A DNA stretch of 64,000 bases from Tissierella sp. MB52-C2 (GCF_030931715.1 NZ_CP133261.1:1178001-1242000), one strand, 5' to 3'; shown: positions 53,352-63,414, counted from the stretch's first letter. Notes: generated by a model from the sequence alone, not told the origin. A program made the numbers and translations.

Positions 53352-54029
53352 ATGTCTAAAAGAAGTAAGTATACTAAAGAACAGAAATATGCCATCTTAA
53401 AAGGAATAGAATTTGGTGAGTTGTCTATAGAAGATTATTGTAAAAAATTTAATATTTCTGAATCAACTTATTCAAATTGGAAGTTTTTATACGAAACATA
53501 CGGAATTGAATCTCTGGAAGAAAGTAAAACCTGGAAAAAATATCCCAAAGAATTAAAAGAGAAAGCAGTTTTAGAATACTTAAATGGTTGGGATTCACAA
53601 GTAAATATTTGTAGAAAGTATGCAATATCATCACATTCAACGTTACAGAGATGGATTAAAAGGTATAATAGTCATAACGAATTAAATACTACAAAAGGTA
53701 GGGTTGATGCTGTTATGACTAAAGGTAGAAAGACTAGTCTAGAAGAAAGAATAGAGATCGCTAAATACTGTATAAATCAAAATAAAAATTATCAAGAGAC
53801 CTCGGAAACTTATGAAGTTTCATATCAACAAGTCTATCAGTGGGTTAGAAAGTTTGAAGAACTAGGAGAGGATGGACTTATTGATTGTAGGGGTAAGGCT
53901 AAAGTAGAATTAAGTTTAGAAGATAAAGAAAAAAATGAATTAAGGAAATTAAAAAAAGAAAATGAAAGATTAAGAATGGAAAATGATTTTCTAAAAAAGT
54001 TGCAGGAGCTAGAAAGGAGGGGGTATTAG
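53352..54029 (+). CDS. IS3 transposase OrfA
   Basis: 225 residues. Two helix-turn-helix units, the first in residues ~1-60 (SIEDYCKKFNISESTYSNWK) and the second in ~125-170 (YQETSETYEVSYQQVYQWVRKF), then a leucine-zipper-like helix (LRKLKKENERLRMENDFLKKL) that mediates multimerisation. The heptamer A AAA AAG (53993-53999) in frame near the end allows -1 frameshifting into orfB, giving the OrfAB transposase. GGGGAG ribosome site. Confidence 0.93.
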   Translation: MSKRSKYTKEQKYAILKGIEFGELSIEDYCKKFNISESTYSNWKFLYETYGIESLEESKTWKKYPKELKEKAVLEYLNGWDSQVNICRKYAISSHSTLQRWIKRYNSHNELNTTKGRVDAVMTKGRKTSLEERIEIAKYCINQNKNYQETSETYEVSYQQVYQWVRKFEELGEDGLIDCRGKAKVELSLEDKEKNELRKLKKENERLRMENDFLKKLQELERRGY

Positions 54030-54910
54030 GCTCATATTTATCCAAGCTTAAATATGAAGCCATAGAACTCCTGAATAAAGAGAATAATTATTCCATAACT
54101 TCCTTATGTCAGATAGCAGATATTTCAAGATCATCCTATTATAAATGGCTTAATACAACGGAAACAAAAAATGAGAAAATTAATGACGGTTTGATTAAAG
54201 AAATTATCTCTTTATATGAAGAAGTAGATGGGATCTATGGTTATAGAAGAATTACCATGAATATCAATCGTAAATTAAATAGTAAATATAATCATAAAAG
54301 AATATATCGACTTATGAAAATATTGGGATTAAAATCAGTAATTAGAGTCAAAAAGAAAAGATATATAAAAGTGTCCGCTGAAGAAATTGCAAAAAACAAA
54401 TTAAATAGAGAATTCTCAGCATCTAAATTTAATGAAAAATGGTTATCCGATGTTACAGGATTTAAGTATGGTGTTGGCAAGAAGGCCTATTTAAGTGCCA
54501 TTTTAGACCTTTATGATAATAGCATTGTTGCTTATGAAATCGGACATAGAAACAATAATTCATTAGTATTTAGAACATTTGATAAAGCCATTGAATCCAA
54601 TCCTGGTGCAAGACCTTTATTTCATAGTGATAGAGGCTACCAATATACCTCATATGGGTTTAGAAAAAGACTGGAGATAAATGGTATGGAGCAAAGTATG
54701 TCAAGAGCTGGTAAATGCATTGATAACGGTCCTATGGAGAATTTTTGGGGGATATTAAAATCAGAAAGATATTATCTTAAAGGGAAATATGATACCTATG
54801 AAGAATTGAAAAATGATATTAAAGGCTACATAAAATTTTATAACAACAAAAGGTTACAAGAAAGATTAAACAGCATGAGTCCACTTGAATACAGAGCTCA
54901 TGCTGCTTAG
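53999..54910 (+). CDS. IS3 transposase OrfB (DDE domain)
   Basis: Read in the -1 frame relative to orfA, open without interruption from the slippery site. The N-terminal HTH_21-like part contains CQIADISRSSYYKWL; the first ATG (54191) lies inside the domain, so production by frameshift is favoured. An AAGGAGGGGG stretch (54014-54023) might allow independent starts. Catalytic triad: D in WLSDVTG, D in FHSDRGY, E in GPMENFWG. Confidence 0.92.
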   Translation, partial: VAGARKEGVLGSYLSKLKYEAIELLNKENNYSITSLCQIADISRSSYYKWLNTTETKNEKINDGLIKEIISLYEEVDGIYGYRRITMNINRKLNSKYNHKRIYRLMKILGLKSVIRVKKKRYIKVSAEEIAKNKLNREFSASKFNEKWLSDVTGFKYGVGKKAYLSAILDLYDNSIVAYEIGHRNNNSLVFRTFDKAIESNPGARPLFHSDRGYQYTSYGFRKRLEINGMEQSMSRAGKCIDNGPMENFWGILKSERYYLKGKYDTYEELKNDIKGYIKFYNNKRLQERLNSMSPLEYRAHAA

Positions 54911-55183
54911 AATATTTTATTTATTTAAATTGTCTACTTGACAGGGTGCAGTTCAGGTTAACCAAGAACCAAATAAACTTCGCCATTTTTTTATGCCTAA
55001 AGACAGAAAGAAAGGATTAAGAATAATCTCAAAATTATTTATGTAGAGTACATCATTGGTGGGAATAGAACAACTAATGGTTATGGTTACAAACTTTCAG
55101 CTAGGGAGAAGCAGCATAGTCATTAACAATTATTTTAACTATGGATAATTGGAGATATTTCAAGAGAAAATGGGTAAGTTTGA

Positions 55184-55212
55184 TTGATAAATGAATGGTT
55201 GAATAATATAAT
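55184..55212 (+). promoter_or_regulatory. Promoter of the membrane protein gene
   Basis: TTGATA (55184-55189), 17 bp, TATAAT (55207-55212), followed by ATAGATGAAC as in the modules at 44794 and 52485, and preceded by TGGATAATTGGAGA as at 44728. Confidence 0.8.
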
Positions 55213-55272
55213 ATAGATGAACATTAGTAGTTTTATATTTCATAAAGATACTATTTGCGTGAAGGTAAAATT

Positions 55273-55686
55273 ATGAAACAAAGCAAGTATATTTATGCAA
55301 TTTTTGAATTTCTTATATTAGCATTAGTCCTCTTAATATCATTTACTGTTTTAAATTCAGAATATCTATTTGGTTGGGCTGCACATAACTGGAAGTTTTA
55401 TTTAATTTTAAGTTCAGTTGCTCTACTGTTTCTTATTTTGAAAAAAAGACTTGTTTCTGTATTTATGACTATAGGAATCACCACTGGCATTTTTGTTGGT
55501 AACTATCTTGGAGCACTGATAAAGAGTTATAATGAAAGCAAGATTCTTGATGGTATGAAGGCAGAAGAAATATATGGACTTAGACATCATCCTGGATTCG
55601 AAATTTGGATTAGTATAATTATTTTGTTTATAGTAATTGGAGTTATCATGCAAATTACTGTAAAAAAGAAAAGGTTCAATATATAA
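55273..55686 (+). CDS. Hypothetical membrane protein
   Basis: 137 residues from ATG 55273 (GAAGGT upstream). Four membrane helices (about 8-27, 42-58, 63-85 and 112-130). A polar loop with RHHPGFE near residue 105. No family recognised; the promoter is of the repeated type. Confidence 0.7.
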   Translation: MKQSKYIYAIFEFLILALVLLISFTVLNSEYLFGWAAHNWKFYLILSSVALLFLILKKRLVSVFMTIGITTGIFVGNYLGALIKSYNESKILDGMKAEEIYGLRHHPGFEIWISIIILFIVIGVIMQITVKKKRFNI

Positions 55687-56423
55687 ATTATACTACAAGA
55701 AAATTCATTATTAATTGACACAAGTTCTTAATGCCACACATTATTTACATTTCACGACATATCTGTAGAAAAAAAGTCGTATTCTTTGTAGTATGTATAA
55801 TAGTGATTAACCAATATTGAGAACGAAGAGGTGTATTAAATGACGGATACTGCAAAACAGAAAAGATTAAACTTAAGTATATTAATATCATTTTATACCA
55901 TTCTGTATAATATCCTTTAATATTGAACTTGTAAAATCTGCTTTCAGGGTATTTAGTGTATCAATATCTTTTATATCAAATTTATTTATTAATATTTCAG
56001 TATTAGGATAGATATGGATCCTTCACTCTAATTAGAATCCTTAGCTCTATATTTTTTATCTAATACTTTTCTGATATCATCTGTGGTAATTATACAAACA
56101 GTGACTTTTGCTATGAAGGGTAATCAAATTAACTTACATATCTATAATTATTTGTATAGATCTATTAATAATGGTATTGGCAACTAGAAGTATGTAGTAT
56201 GGACTAAAATGATAGCCCTATGGGGGTAAATGTGAACTTATGACATCTTTATTGACTTTATGTCCCAGGCTGAGGTGGCCCTTAAGTTAAAAAAATGATA
56301 GAATTTAGTATGATGCAATAATTTATAATTTGTCATAAGAAAGTAGACAAGTATCATAAGTAGATTATTGGTAAATTCATAGAATCTTTGAGACAGATTG
56401 GGAAACTAAAAAGGAGGAAAATA
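55687..56423. other. Gene-poor interval with a truncated gene
   Basis: A 26-codon frame at 55840-55920 (TDTAKQKRLNLSILISFYT...) has a GAGGTG site and looks like the start of a membrane protein; hydrophobic codon runs continue out of frame to ~56170, suggesting decay. The rest shows nothing recognisable. Confidence 0.5.
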
Positions 56424-57251
56424 ATGAAATTTATTTCATGGAATATTGATTCATTAAATGCAGCTTTAACAGCTGATTCAGCGCGTGCTATATTATCTAG
56501 AGATGTACTAAATACAATTATAAAATGTAATCCAGAAATTATAGCATTACAAGAGACAAAGTTACCAAATAATGGTCCCACTAAAAAGCATTTAGGAATT
56601 TTGGGGGATATGTTTCCAGATTATGAAATTGCTTGGAACAGTTCGGTAGAACCTGCTCGCAAGGGTTATGCAGGTACAATGTTTTTACATAAAAAGGATT
56701 TAAAACCATCCGTTTCCTTTCCAGTGATAGGTGCACCAAGTACTATGGATGCTGAGGGTAGAATTATCACGCTAGAGTTTGATCATTTTTACCTAACGCA
56801 AGTTTATACACCTAATGCAGGAGATGACTTGAACCGTTTAGAGGATCGTCAGATATGGGATATAAAATATGCAGATTATTTAGTAAATCTAGATAAAGAG
56901 AAATATGTTATCGCAACAGGTGATTTTAATGTAGCACATAAAGAAATAGACTTGGCTCACCCTAACAATAATCGGCGTTCAGCTGGCTTTACCGATGAGG
57001 AACGTCAAGGATTTGCAAATCCTTTAGAAAAAGGGTTTATAGATACCTTCCGCTATGTTCACGGTGATGCAACAGGTATGTATACTTGGTGGGCTCAGCG
57101 TGCTAAAACAAGTAAAATTAATAATTCAGGCTGGAGAATTGATTATTGGCTAGTCAGTGACCGAATTGCAGATAAAGTTATAAAATCTGAAATGATTGAT
57201 TCAGGTCCGAGACAAGACCATACACCAATATTACTAGAAATTAATTTATAG
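56424..57251 (+). CDS. Exodeoxyribonuclease III / AP endonuclease
   Basis: 275 residues from ATG 56424 (AAAAGGAGG upstream). All family signatures are present: KFISWNIDSLNAAL, IIALQETKLP (metal-binding Glu), YTPNAG, ATGDFNVAHKEIDLAHP (catalytic Asp/Asn), WRIDYWLVS and the terminal DHTPILLEI. It cleaves DNA at abasic sites and removes 3' blocks during base-excision repair. Length matches the ExoA/Xth group of Firmicutes. Confidence 0.94.
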   Translation: MKFISWNIDSLNAALTADSARAILSRDVLNTIIKCNPEIIALQETKLPNNGPTKKHLGILGDMFPDYEIAWNSSVEPARKGYAGTMFLHKKDLKPSVSFPVIGAPSTMDAEGRIITLEFDHFYLTQVYTPNAGDDLNRLEDRQIWDIKYADYLVNLDKEKYVIATGDFNVAHKEIDLAHPNNNRRSAGFTDEERQGFANPLEKGFIDTFRYVHGDATGMYTWWAQRAKTSKINNSGWRIDYWLVSDRIADKVIKSEMIDSGPRQDHTPILLEINL

Positions 57252-57369
57252 TTTGTAAACAATGAATAAATAATGTTTGAAAGATTCCTAGTAAGGATAT
57301 CTAAATCTAATTTTAAAGAATGGAATATTATAACTTTACAAGAAGTATTATATTTATTAGTGATGATAA

Positions 57370-57394
57370 AAGCTAATTAATTAGCTTCTTTTTA
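57370..57394 (+). terminator. Terminator after the AP endonuclease gene
   Basis: Palindrome AAGCTAATTAATTAGCTT (57370-57387) followed by CTTTTTAT. Confidence 0.75.
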
Positions 57395-57416
57395 TAGTTT
57401 TGAAATTAAGAAATAC

Positions 57417-57490
57417 ATCCTTCCACCAAGGGTATAATATCAGATTACAACATCATTATTGTCACCTCAAGGCATATAGAGTGCATGGTA
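57417..57490 (+). repeat. Dispersed repeat, copy 4
   Basis: CACCAAGGGTAT, then CATCATTATTGTCACCTCAA and GGCATATAGAG. Closest to copy 1 at 30672. Confidence 0.6.
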
Positions 57491-57606
57491 AGACTATTGA
57501 CAAGCAGTAATTTGACGCTATCTATAAGTTGTTCTAAGTTGCATTAATATTGTAAAAGTAACTATATATTATTATAAATAATTAGCAATTGGAAAGGATT
57601 TTCAAA

Positions 57607-58017
57607 ATGAAAAAATTATTAAGGATGTATTCATATTTGATACAGCCAACTATATATAAGATTACATCAAGGGCATTTTTAGGAATTACTTTTTCATTAC
57701 TTTGGAATTATTTTATAAATGAGAATGGAACGTATATAATGGTTGAAAAAACATTCTTTTTTGTGGGAATTGTTCTATTAACTATGGCATGGTTTAACTA
57801 TCTAAAGTTAGATGGAATTAGTATCGGTATGAGAGGAAAGGATAACAAGAGAAAAGATAAGTCTGGACATCAATCAAAGAATATAATTGATTTTTTAGAA
57901 GAAGACGTTACAAGTGACGAGCTTGAAGAAGATGATGAAATACTATCAGCAATAATAGCTAATATTTTTACAGGGATTTGTTTTTTAATTCCTTCAATAA
58001 TCGCTATATATTTATAA
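57607..58017 (+). CDS. Hypothetical membrane protein
   Basis: 136 residues from ATG 57607 (GGAAAGGA upstream). Helices at about 20-37, 47-64 and 118-135, with a charged, acidic cytoplasmic stretch (~75-112, EEDVTSDELEEDDE). Resembles uncharacterised clostridial proteins; no function is suggested. Confidence 0.68.
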   Translation: MKKLLRMYSYLIQPTIYKITSRAFLGITFSLLWNYFINENGTYIMVEKTFFFVGIVLLTMAWFNYLKLDGISIGMRGKDNKRKDKSGHQSKNIIDFLEEDVTSDELEEDDEILSAIIANIFTGICFLIPSIIAIYL

Positions 58018-58039
58018 ATAATTGTTGGTTTTTAAAAAT

Positions 58040-58088
58040 ATACTATAAAAAAATAAATAGACCAGGTCTATTTATTTTTTTATAGTAT
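58040..58088. terminator. Perfect 23-bp hairpin, bidirectional terminator
   Basis: Arms 58040-58062 and 58066-58088 are exactly complementary with a 3-base CAG loop. The stem contains A and T runs, so a T tract follows the GTCTATTTATT core on either strand. Confidence 0.85.
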
Positions 58089-58272
58089 AAGAATATTATA
58101 TAAGGTTTATCAATTAAAATATAAATTATCAAAAATGAAATTAAATATACATCTGAACTAATAAAATTAAATACAAATATTTGTGAATAACTTAAATTAG
58201 TAAGTATTAGACCTTGAAGGAATTATGTAATTTATTGGTATTTATGAGAGTGTTAAGCTATTTAAAATCTGA

Positions 58273-58301
58273 TTGACAACGTAGATTGTTTTTGGTAAAC
58301 T
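58273..58301 (+). promoter_or_regulatory. Promoter of the opp operon
   Basis: TTGACA (58273-58278), 17-bp spacer, TAAACT (58296-58301); ~140 bp leader before oppA. Confidence 0.7.
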
Positions 58302-58439
58302 ATTTTTAAAAGTATAATCAATGTTCAGAATATTACCAATAGGCTTTATCTTTGGAATAGTAAATTTCTATATCGAAATTATGATAAAATGAACGATTAT
58401 ATTTTGTTACTTTTTTTATCAAAAAAAGGGGGAAATGTT

Positions 58440-60425
58440 ATGAAAAAGTCAAAACTTAAATTATTATCATTAATTTTAGTATTAGTCTTAATACTTAGTG
58501 CTTGTGGCAGTGGAAATTCAAAGACTACTGATAGTAGTAACGATGGTATTAACAATGAAGAACAAACAACAGCTGATTCTATTAAGGATTTAGTTATATC
58601 CAAGGTACAAACTAGAGAATTAGAAACATTCAATGTTTTATATAGCCAAAGGGCTGAGGACTCTGAAAACTTAACTAATTTACTTGATCCGTTATTAGAG
58701 GTAGACACATATGGTGAATTAGTTCCAGGAATAGCAGAGGAATGGGGTACAGAAGATGGCGGATTAACTTGGACATTTAAAATTCGTGATGGCGTAAAAT
58801 GGGTAGATATGAATGGTAAAGAAAAGGCAGACCTTACAGCAGAAGATTTTGCAACAGGACTTGAGTGGGTTCTAAACTTCCACAAAAACGACTCATCAAA
58901 TACATCAATGCCAATCGAAATGATAAAAGGCGCTGAGGAGTATTATGAGTGGACAAAAACCCTTTCAGAAGGAGAAGCTAAAGCTCTAACAGCAGAAGCT
59001 GGTTCAAAATTCCGTGAAATGGTTGGTATAGAAGTAGACGGTAACAAATTAGTTTATAAATGTATAACAGAAAAACCATATTTTGATACAGTAGCAACTT
59101 ATAACTGTCTATATCCATTATCACAAAAAATGGTTGATGAACTAGGTGGAGCAGACAATGTTAGATCCATGAACAATGAAAATATGTGGTACAGTGGTGC
59201 TTATACAATGACACAATATATCCAAGGTAATGAAAAAGTATTTACTAAAAATCCATTATACTGGGATAAAGAAGCAAGTTTATTTGACACAATAACTACA
59301 AAAATGGTTGAGTCTCTAGACGTAGCATATCAATTATACCAATCAGGAGAAATTGACTATGTTCAGTTAACAGAGAGTCAAGTAAATACAATAAGTAAGG
59401 ATCCAAACCACCAATTCCATAACTATTTAGTATCAGACGTATTATCTAAATACTCATATCAAATCCACTTCAACTTTAACAAAAACAAAGAAGATGGAAC
59501 ACCTGATACAAATTGGAATACAGCAATTGCAAATAAGGCATTTAGACAGGCTTGGTACCATGGATTAAATTTAGAAAATTATTATAAGAGACAAAATGCA
59601 TTAGATCCATATATAGGAGAAAATAATGCCTATACTATGAAAGGCTTAGTATATACTTCAGATGGTACAGAATATACAGAATTAGTTAGACAAGAATTAG
59701 GCTTACCTGAACCTAATGGTAAGAAAATGGTAAGATTAGATGAAACAAAAGCAGCAGAGTTAAAGAAACAAGCTATGGAAGAATTAACAGCATTAGGTGT
59801 TACTTTCCCAGTGGAAATTGACCATTATGTTGCATCAGGTAACCAAACTGTATTAGATACAGCTAACGTATTAAAACAAATATTCTCAGAAGGCTTAGGA
59901 GATGATTTTGTTAAATTCAATATAAAAACTTATGTATCATCAATAAGAAAAGAAGTTGTAGATCCACATCTTCACTCAATAGCAATTAATGGATGGGGCG
60001 CAGACTATGGTGATCCACAAAACTATCTAGGACAAGAAACATATGGTAATGACAATGCTTATTATTCAGCAAACTATTCATATATAAATGATATAACAGA
60101 AGAGACAGAAGCAAACAAAGAATTACTTGCAGCTTATAAAGAATTTACTAAATTGGTAGAAGAGGCAGATGCTATAACTACTGACTTAGATGCTCGTTAT
60201 AAGGCGTACGCAAAAGCAGAAGCATATATGCTAGATAACGCACTTGTTATACCAGCTATGTACCAACAAATGGTTGCGCTGGCTAAGTATGATAATACTA
60301 GTAGAATGAATGCAATGTTTGGTATACAAAATGAGAAGTTTAAAAACATAAGGACAAATTCCAAGGGATATACTACAGAGGAAGCCGAAGCCCTTCAGGA
60401 ATCACATAATTCAGGTAAGAAATAG
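58440..60425 (+). CDS. oppA: Oligopeptide ABC transporter substrate-binding lipoprotein
   Basis: 661 residues from ATG 58440 (AAGGGGG upstream; the longer frame from 58389 would spoil the signal peptide). Residues 1-20 are a lipoprotein signal with lipobox LSAC, so the mature protein is anchored at the outer face of the membrane by Cys ~20. The rest is a family-5 solute-binding domain (LVPGIAEEWGTEDGGLTWTFKIRDGVKW). It is longer than enterobacterial OppA (~540). It captures peptides and delivers them to OppBC. Confidence 0.93.
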   Translation: MKKSKLKLLSLILVLVLILSACGSGNSKTTDSSNDGINNEEQTTADSIKDLVISKVQTRELETFNVLYSQRAEDSENLTNLLDPLLEVDTYGELVPGIAEEWGTEDGGLTWTFKIRDGVKWVDMNGKEKADLTAEDFATGLEWVLNFHKNDSSNTSMPIEMIKGAEEYYEWTKTLSEGEAKALTAEAGSKFREMVGIEVDGNKLVYKCITEKPYFDTVATYNCLYPLSQKMVDELGGADNVRSMNNENMWYSGAYTMTQYIQGNEKVFTKNPLYWDKEASLFDTITTKMVESLDVAYQLYQSGEIDYVQLTESQVNTISKDPNHQFHNYLVSDVLSKYSYQIHFNFNKNKEDGTPDTNWNTAIANKAFRQAWYHGLNLENYYKRQNALDPYIGENNAYTMKGLVYTSDGTEYTELVRQELGLPEPNGKKMVRLDETKAAELKKQAMEELTALGVTFPVEIDHYVASGNQTVLDTANVLKQIFSEGLGDDFVKFNIKTYVSSIRKEVVDPHLHSIAINGWGADYGDPQNYLGQETYGNDNAYYSANYSYINDITEETEANKELLAAYKEFTKLVEEADAITTDLDARYKAYAKAEAYMLDNALVIPAMYQQMVALAKYDNTSRMNAMFGIQNEKFKNIRTNSKGYTTEEAEALQESHNSGKK

Positions 60426-60439
60426 GATGGTGACTATAT

Positions 60440-61390
60440 ATGTTTAAATATAGTGTAAAAAGACTGTTACAATCTCTTGTAACAGTCTTACTAATAGCAA
60501 CAATAGTATTTTTGCTTATGAGAATGCTTCCAACTGATTACTATTTTACTGAAGAACAGTTGATGAAATTTACAGAAACGCAAAAAAATGAGCAGTTATT
60601 AGCTGCAGGATTACTAGATCCTATGCCGAAGCAATTATTAAACTTTTATGGAAAATTAGCTCGTTTTGATTTTGGGGAATCCCGAAGAATTCAAAATGGA
60701 GTACCAGTAGTTAAAATCATATCAGATAGATTTGCCATATCTATGAAATTAGGAATTACAGCACTAGGTATTTCATTAGTTACTGGAGTTACAATGGGTA
60801 TGATGCAATCAAGGTTTAAAGATAAATTGGGAGATCATATTGGTACAGCCTATACTATTTTTGCCAATGCGGTACCGCCTTTGGTATCATATTCATTAGT
60901 CTTAATATTTGGTACAAGACTATTAAAATTACCATCTATGTATTCCACAAGAAATCCAGGGCCATCAAGTATATTACCAGTTATATGTTTATGTATAAGT
61001 AGTATTGCATGGTGGGCACTATGGACTAGAAGATATATGGTAGATGAAATAAATAAAGATTATATAAAACTAGCAAGAATAAAAGGAATGTCTACTAAAA
61101 AGATAATGGGCAAACATGTACTTAGAAATGCATTTGTACCATTAGCTCAGTATTTACCAATGTCATTCCTAACAACTATAACTGGTTCAATTCTTGTAGA
61201 ACGTTTTTTCTCTGTTCCTGGAATGGGTCCTTTACTAGTTGACTCAATAAACAGATACGATTTAAATGTTGTTCAAACAGTAACAGTTTTATATGCGGCA
61301 CTAGGTATACTAGGTGTATTCTTTGGAGATATACTTATGATGTTAATCGACCCAAGAATTACACTTACTAGTGAAGGAGGTTCTAGATAA
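60440..61390 (+). CDS. oppB: Oligopeptide ABC transporter permease OppB
   Basis: 316 residues, six membrane helices; the OppB-type start KYSVKRLLQSLVTVLLIATIVFLL and the EAA loop (DYIKLARIKGMSTKKIMGKHVLRNAF, core ARIKGMS) that contacts the ATPases. Ribosome site GGATGGTGA. It ends on the first base of oppC. Confidence 0.95.
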   Translation: MFKYSVKRLLQSLVTVLLIATIVFLLMRMLPTDYYFTEEQLMKFTETQKNEQLLAAGLLDPMPKQLLNFYGKLARFDFGESRRIQNGVPVVKIISDRFAISMKLGITALGISLVTGVTMGMMQSRFKDKLGDHIGTAYTIFANAVPPLVSYSLVLIFGTRLLKLPSMYSTRNPGPSSILPVICLCISSIAWWALWTRRYMVDEINKDYIKLARIKGMSTKKIMGKHVLRNAFVPLAQYLPMSFLTTITGSILVERFFSVPGMGPLLVDSINRYDLNVVQTVTVLYAALGILGVFFGDILMMLIDPRITLTSEGGSR

Positions 61391-62340
61391 TGACTGCTCA
61401 TAATAAAACATTAGATGAAAACATAATAAACGAGGACGAACTTTTTTACTTTGTAGAGTACTCTCCAGAAGCCGCAGAAAAGATTGGCTACTCAGACTAT
61501 TCTTATTGGAAGTCTGTATTTCAAAACTTTTTAAAGAAAAAATCAGCAGTAGTATTAAGTTTTATATTCTTTGCACTGGTAATATTCTCATTCATAGCCT
61601 TAAAAATAGGCAAATATGATTATGCAACCTTAGTTCCAGATACTACAAAAGGATTTATTAGTCCAAACTCTGAGTATTGGTTTGGAACAGATAACTTAGG
61701 TCGTGACTATTGGTCTCAAGTTTGGTACGCTTCTCAGATATCTATTAAACTAGCTTTAATAGTTGGTATAGGAGAATGTATATTAGGGGTTATTATAGGA
61801 TGCTTATGGGGCTATGTTAAAAAGCTAGATAGGTTTTTTACAGAGTTATATAATTTAATATATAATGTGCCGAGTATAATATATTTAACCTTAATTGCAC
61901 TTACAATAGGTCAAAGTTTTCGAATCATGGCAACATCCCTTATTGCCTTTGGCTGGTTAGTAATGGCAAGAAACGTAAGGAACTTAGTTATGATTCATAG
62001 AGATAGAGAGTATAACCTTGCATCTAGATCATTAGGTACACCTACTTGGAGAATTTTATTAAAAAATATTTTACCACAATTAATAAGTGTTATTATATTA
62101 AGATTAGCACTTTCAATACCGCAAACAATTGCCACAGAATCAATGTTATCATACTTGGGACTAGGCCTTGATATAAATACACCTTCATTAGGTATATTAC
62201 TTAGAAATTCAAGAACATTCTTCTTGGATTATCCATATTTATTGGCATTCCCAGCGGTTATTGTATCTATTATTTCTATAACATTCTATCTTTTAGGAAA
62301 TGCATTTTCTGATGCATCAGATCCTAGGAATCATGTATAA
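61390..62340 (+). CDS. oppC: Oligopeptide ABC transporter permease OppC
   Basis: 316 residues; the N-terminal cytoplasmic stretch (~1-55) is longer than usual and acidic, followed by six helices. Typical OppC segments HWFGTDxLGRDxW (here YWFGTDNLGRDYW, ~95) and the EAA loop (YNLASRSLGTPTWRILLKNILPQ). The start overlaps the oppB stop by one base (TAATG). Confidence 0.95.
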   Translation: MTAHNKTLDENIINEDELFYFVEYSPEAAEKIGYSDYSYWKSVFQNFLKKKSAVVLSFIFFALVIFSFIALKIGKYDYATLVPDTTKGFISPNSEYWFGTDNLGRDYWSQVWYASQISIKLALIVGIGECILGVIIGCLWGYVKKLDRFFTELYNLIYNVPSIIYLTLIALTIGQSFRIMATSLIAFGWLVMARNVRNLVMIHRDREYNLASRSLGTPTWRILLKNILPQLISVIILRLALSIPQTIATESMLSYLGLGLDINTPSLGILLRNSRTFFLDYPYLLAFPAVIVSIISITFYLLGNAFSDASDPRNHV

Positions 62341-62364
62341 ATTTAAGAACAGGAGGAAGAAACA

Positions 62365-63411
62365 ATGGCAAAAAAACCAATTTTATCCGTAAAAGATATG
62401 GAAATTCAATTTAGCCTACGTGGACAAAAATTAAAGGCAATCCGTAACTGTTCTCTAGATTTATATGAGGGTGAAACATTAGCAATTGTAGGAGAATCAG
62501 GTTCGGGAAAATCCGTATTTACAAAATCCTTTGTAGGTATGTTAGATGCCAATGGTAGTGTTACTAATGGGTCTATTATGTATAAAGGAAAAGATATTTC
62601 AAAATATAAGACAGAAAAAGAATGGCTTAGTATTAGAGGTAAACAAATAGCTATGGTAATGCAAGACCCTATGACTTCCCTTAATCCATTAAAGGTTGTA
62701 GGAAAGCAGATTCAGGAAAGTATAGAGTTGCATCAAGGTTTAAAGGGAGAAGATGCTAAAAAAATTGCAATTAATATGCTGGACAAAGTAGGAATTGATG
62801 ATCCAGAGCGTCGTTATAATCAGTATCCACATGAATTTTCAGGTGGTATGAGACAGCGTGTAGTTATTGCTATAGCAGTAGCTTGTCTTCCCCAAATATT
62901 AATTTGTGATGAGCCAACAACGGCTTTAGACGTTACAATTCAAGCGCAAATATTAGATTTGATTCGTAGTTTACAAAGAGAATTCAATATGACAGTTATA
63001 TATATAACTCATGACTTAGGCGTTGTAGCCAACGTGGCTGAACGTGTAGCAGTTATGTATGCTGGCCAAATAGTAGAATATGGACTTATAAATGAAATAT
63101 TTTATAATGCATGGCATCCATATACTTGGGCATTATTGTCTTCACTTCCCCAGTTAACTGTGAAAGGAGAAGCACTTCCATCTATAGAGGGTACCCCACC
63201 AAATTTATTCCATGAAATAAAAGGTGATGCATTTGCTCCTCGTAATAAAAGAGCATTAGCAATAGATTTTGTAAAAGAACCACCATTCTTTAGTATATCC
63301 GAAACTCACAAGGCGAAAACTTGGTATCTAGATCCAAGATCTCCAAGGATAGAACAGCCAGATACTATTAAAAGATTACGTGCTCATAGTCATAATGTAG
63401 GGAGGAGTTAA
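62365..63411 (+). CDS. oppD: Oligopeptide ABC transporter ATPase OppD
   Basis: 348 residues. Walker A GESGSGKSV near 45, signature FSGGMRQRVVIAIAV, Walker B ILICDEPTTALD. The C-terminal extension of the Opp/Dpp ATPases follows, but the cysteine cluster that binds an Fe-S centre in some family members is not evident. AGGAGGAAG ribosome site. Confidence 0.95.
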   Translation: MAKKPILSVKDMEIQFSLRGQKLKAIRNCSLDLYEGETLAIVGESGSGKSVFTKSFVGMLDANGSVTNGSIMYKGKDISKYKTEKEWLSIRGKQIAMVMQDPMTSLNPLKVVGKQIQESIELHQGLKGEDAKKIAINMLDKVGIDDPERRYNQYPHEFSGGMRQRVVIAIAVACLPQILICDEPTTALDVTIQAQILDLIRSLQREFNMTVIYITHDLGVVANVAERVAVMYAGQIVEYGLINEIFYNAWHPYTWALLSSLPQLTVKGEALPSIEGTPPNLFHEIKGDAFAPRNKRALAIDFVKEPPFFSISETHKAKTWYLDPRSPRIEQPDTIKRLRAHSHNVGRS

Positions 63412-63414
63412 AGG

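Larger units (their letters stand above)
53288..54955 (+). mobile_element. IS3-family insertion sequence, intact copy 2
   Basis: 1,668 bp with the same terminal repeats as copy 1. The 3-bp sequence GGT is present at both flanks (53285-53287 and 54956-54958), the expected target duplication. Both frames are intact and linked by an A AAA AAG slippery site. A small hairpin near the left end (AAATCTGATACC...) lies before orfA. Confidence 0.95.

Noticed and set aside
12085-54955. The two IS3 copies as ends of a 43-kb composite transposon
   Set aside because: Each copy has its own flanking triplet (AAA and GGT), which points to two separate insertions, and the interval is a mosaic rather than a unit. 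The direct repeats could still support recombination.
44610-55212. Integron attC sites between cassettes
   Set aside because: Repeats contain promoter sequences and lack the R'' / R' core sites (RYYYAAC...GTTRRRY); no integrase in the window.
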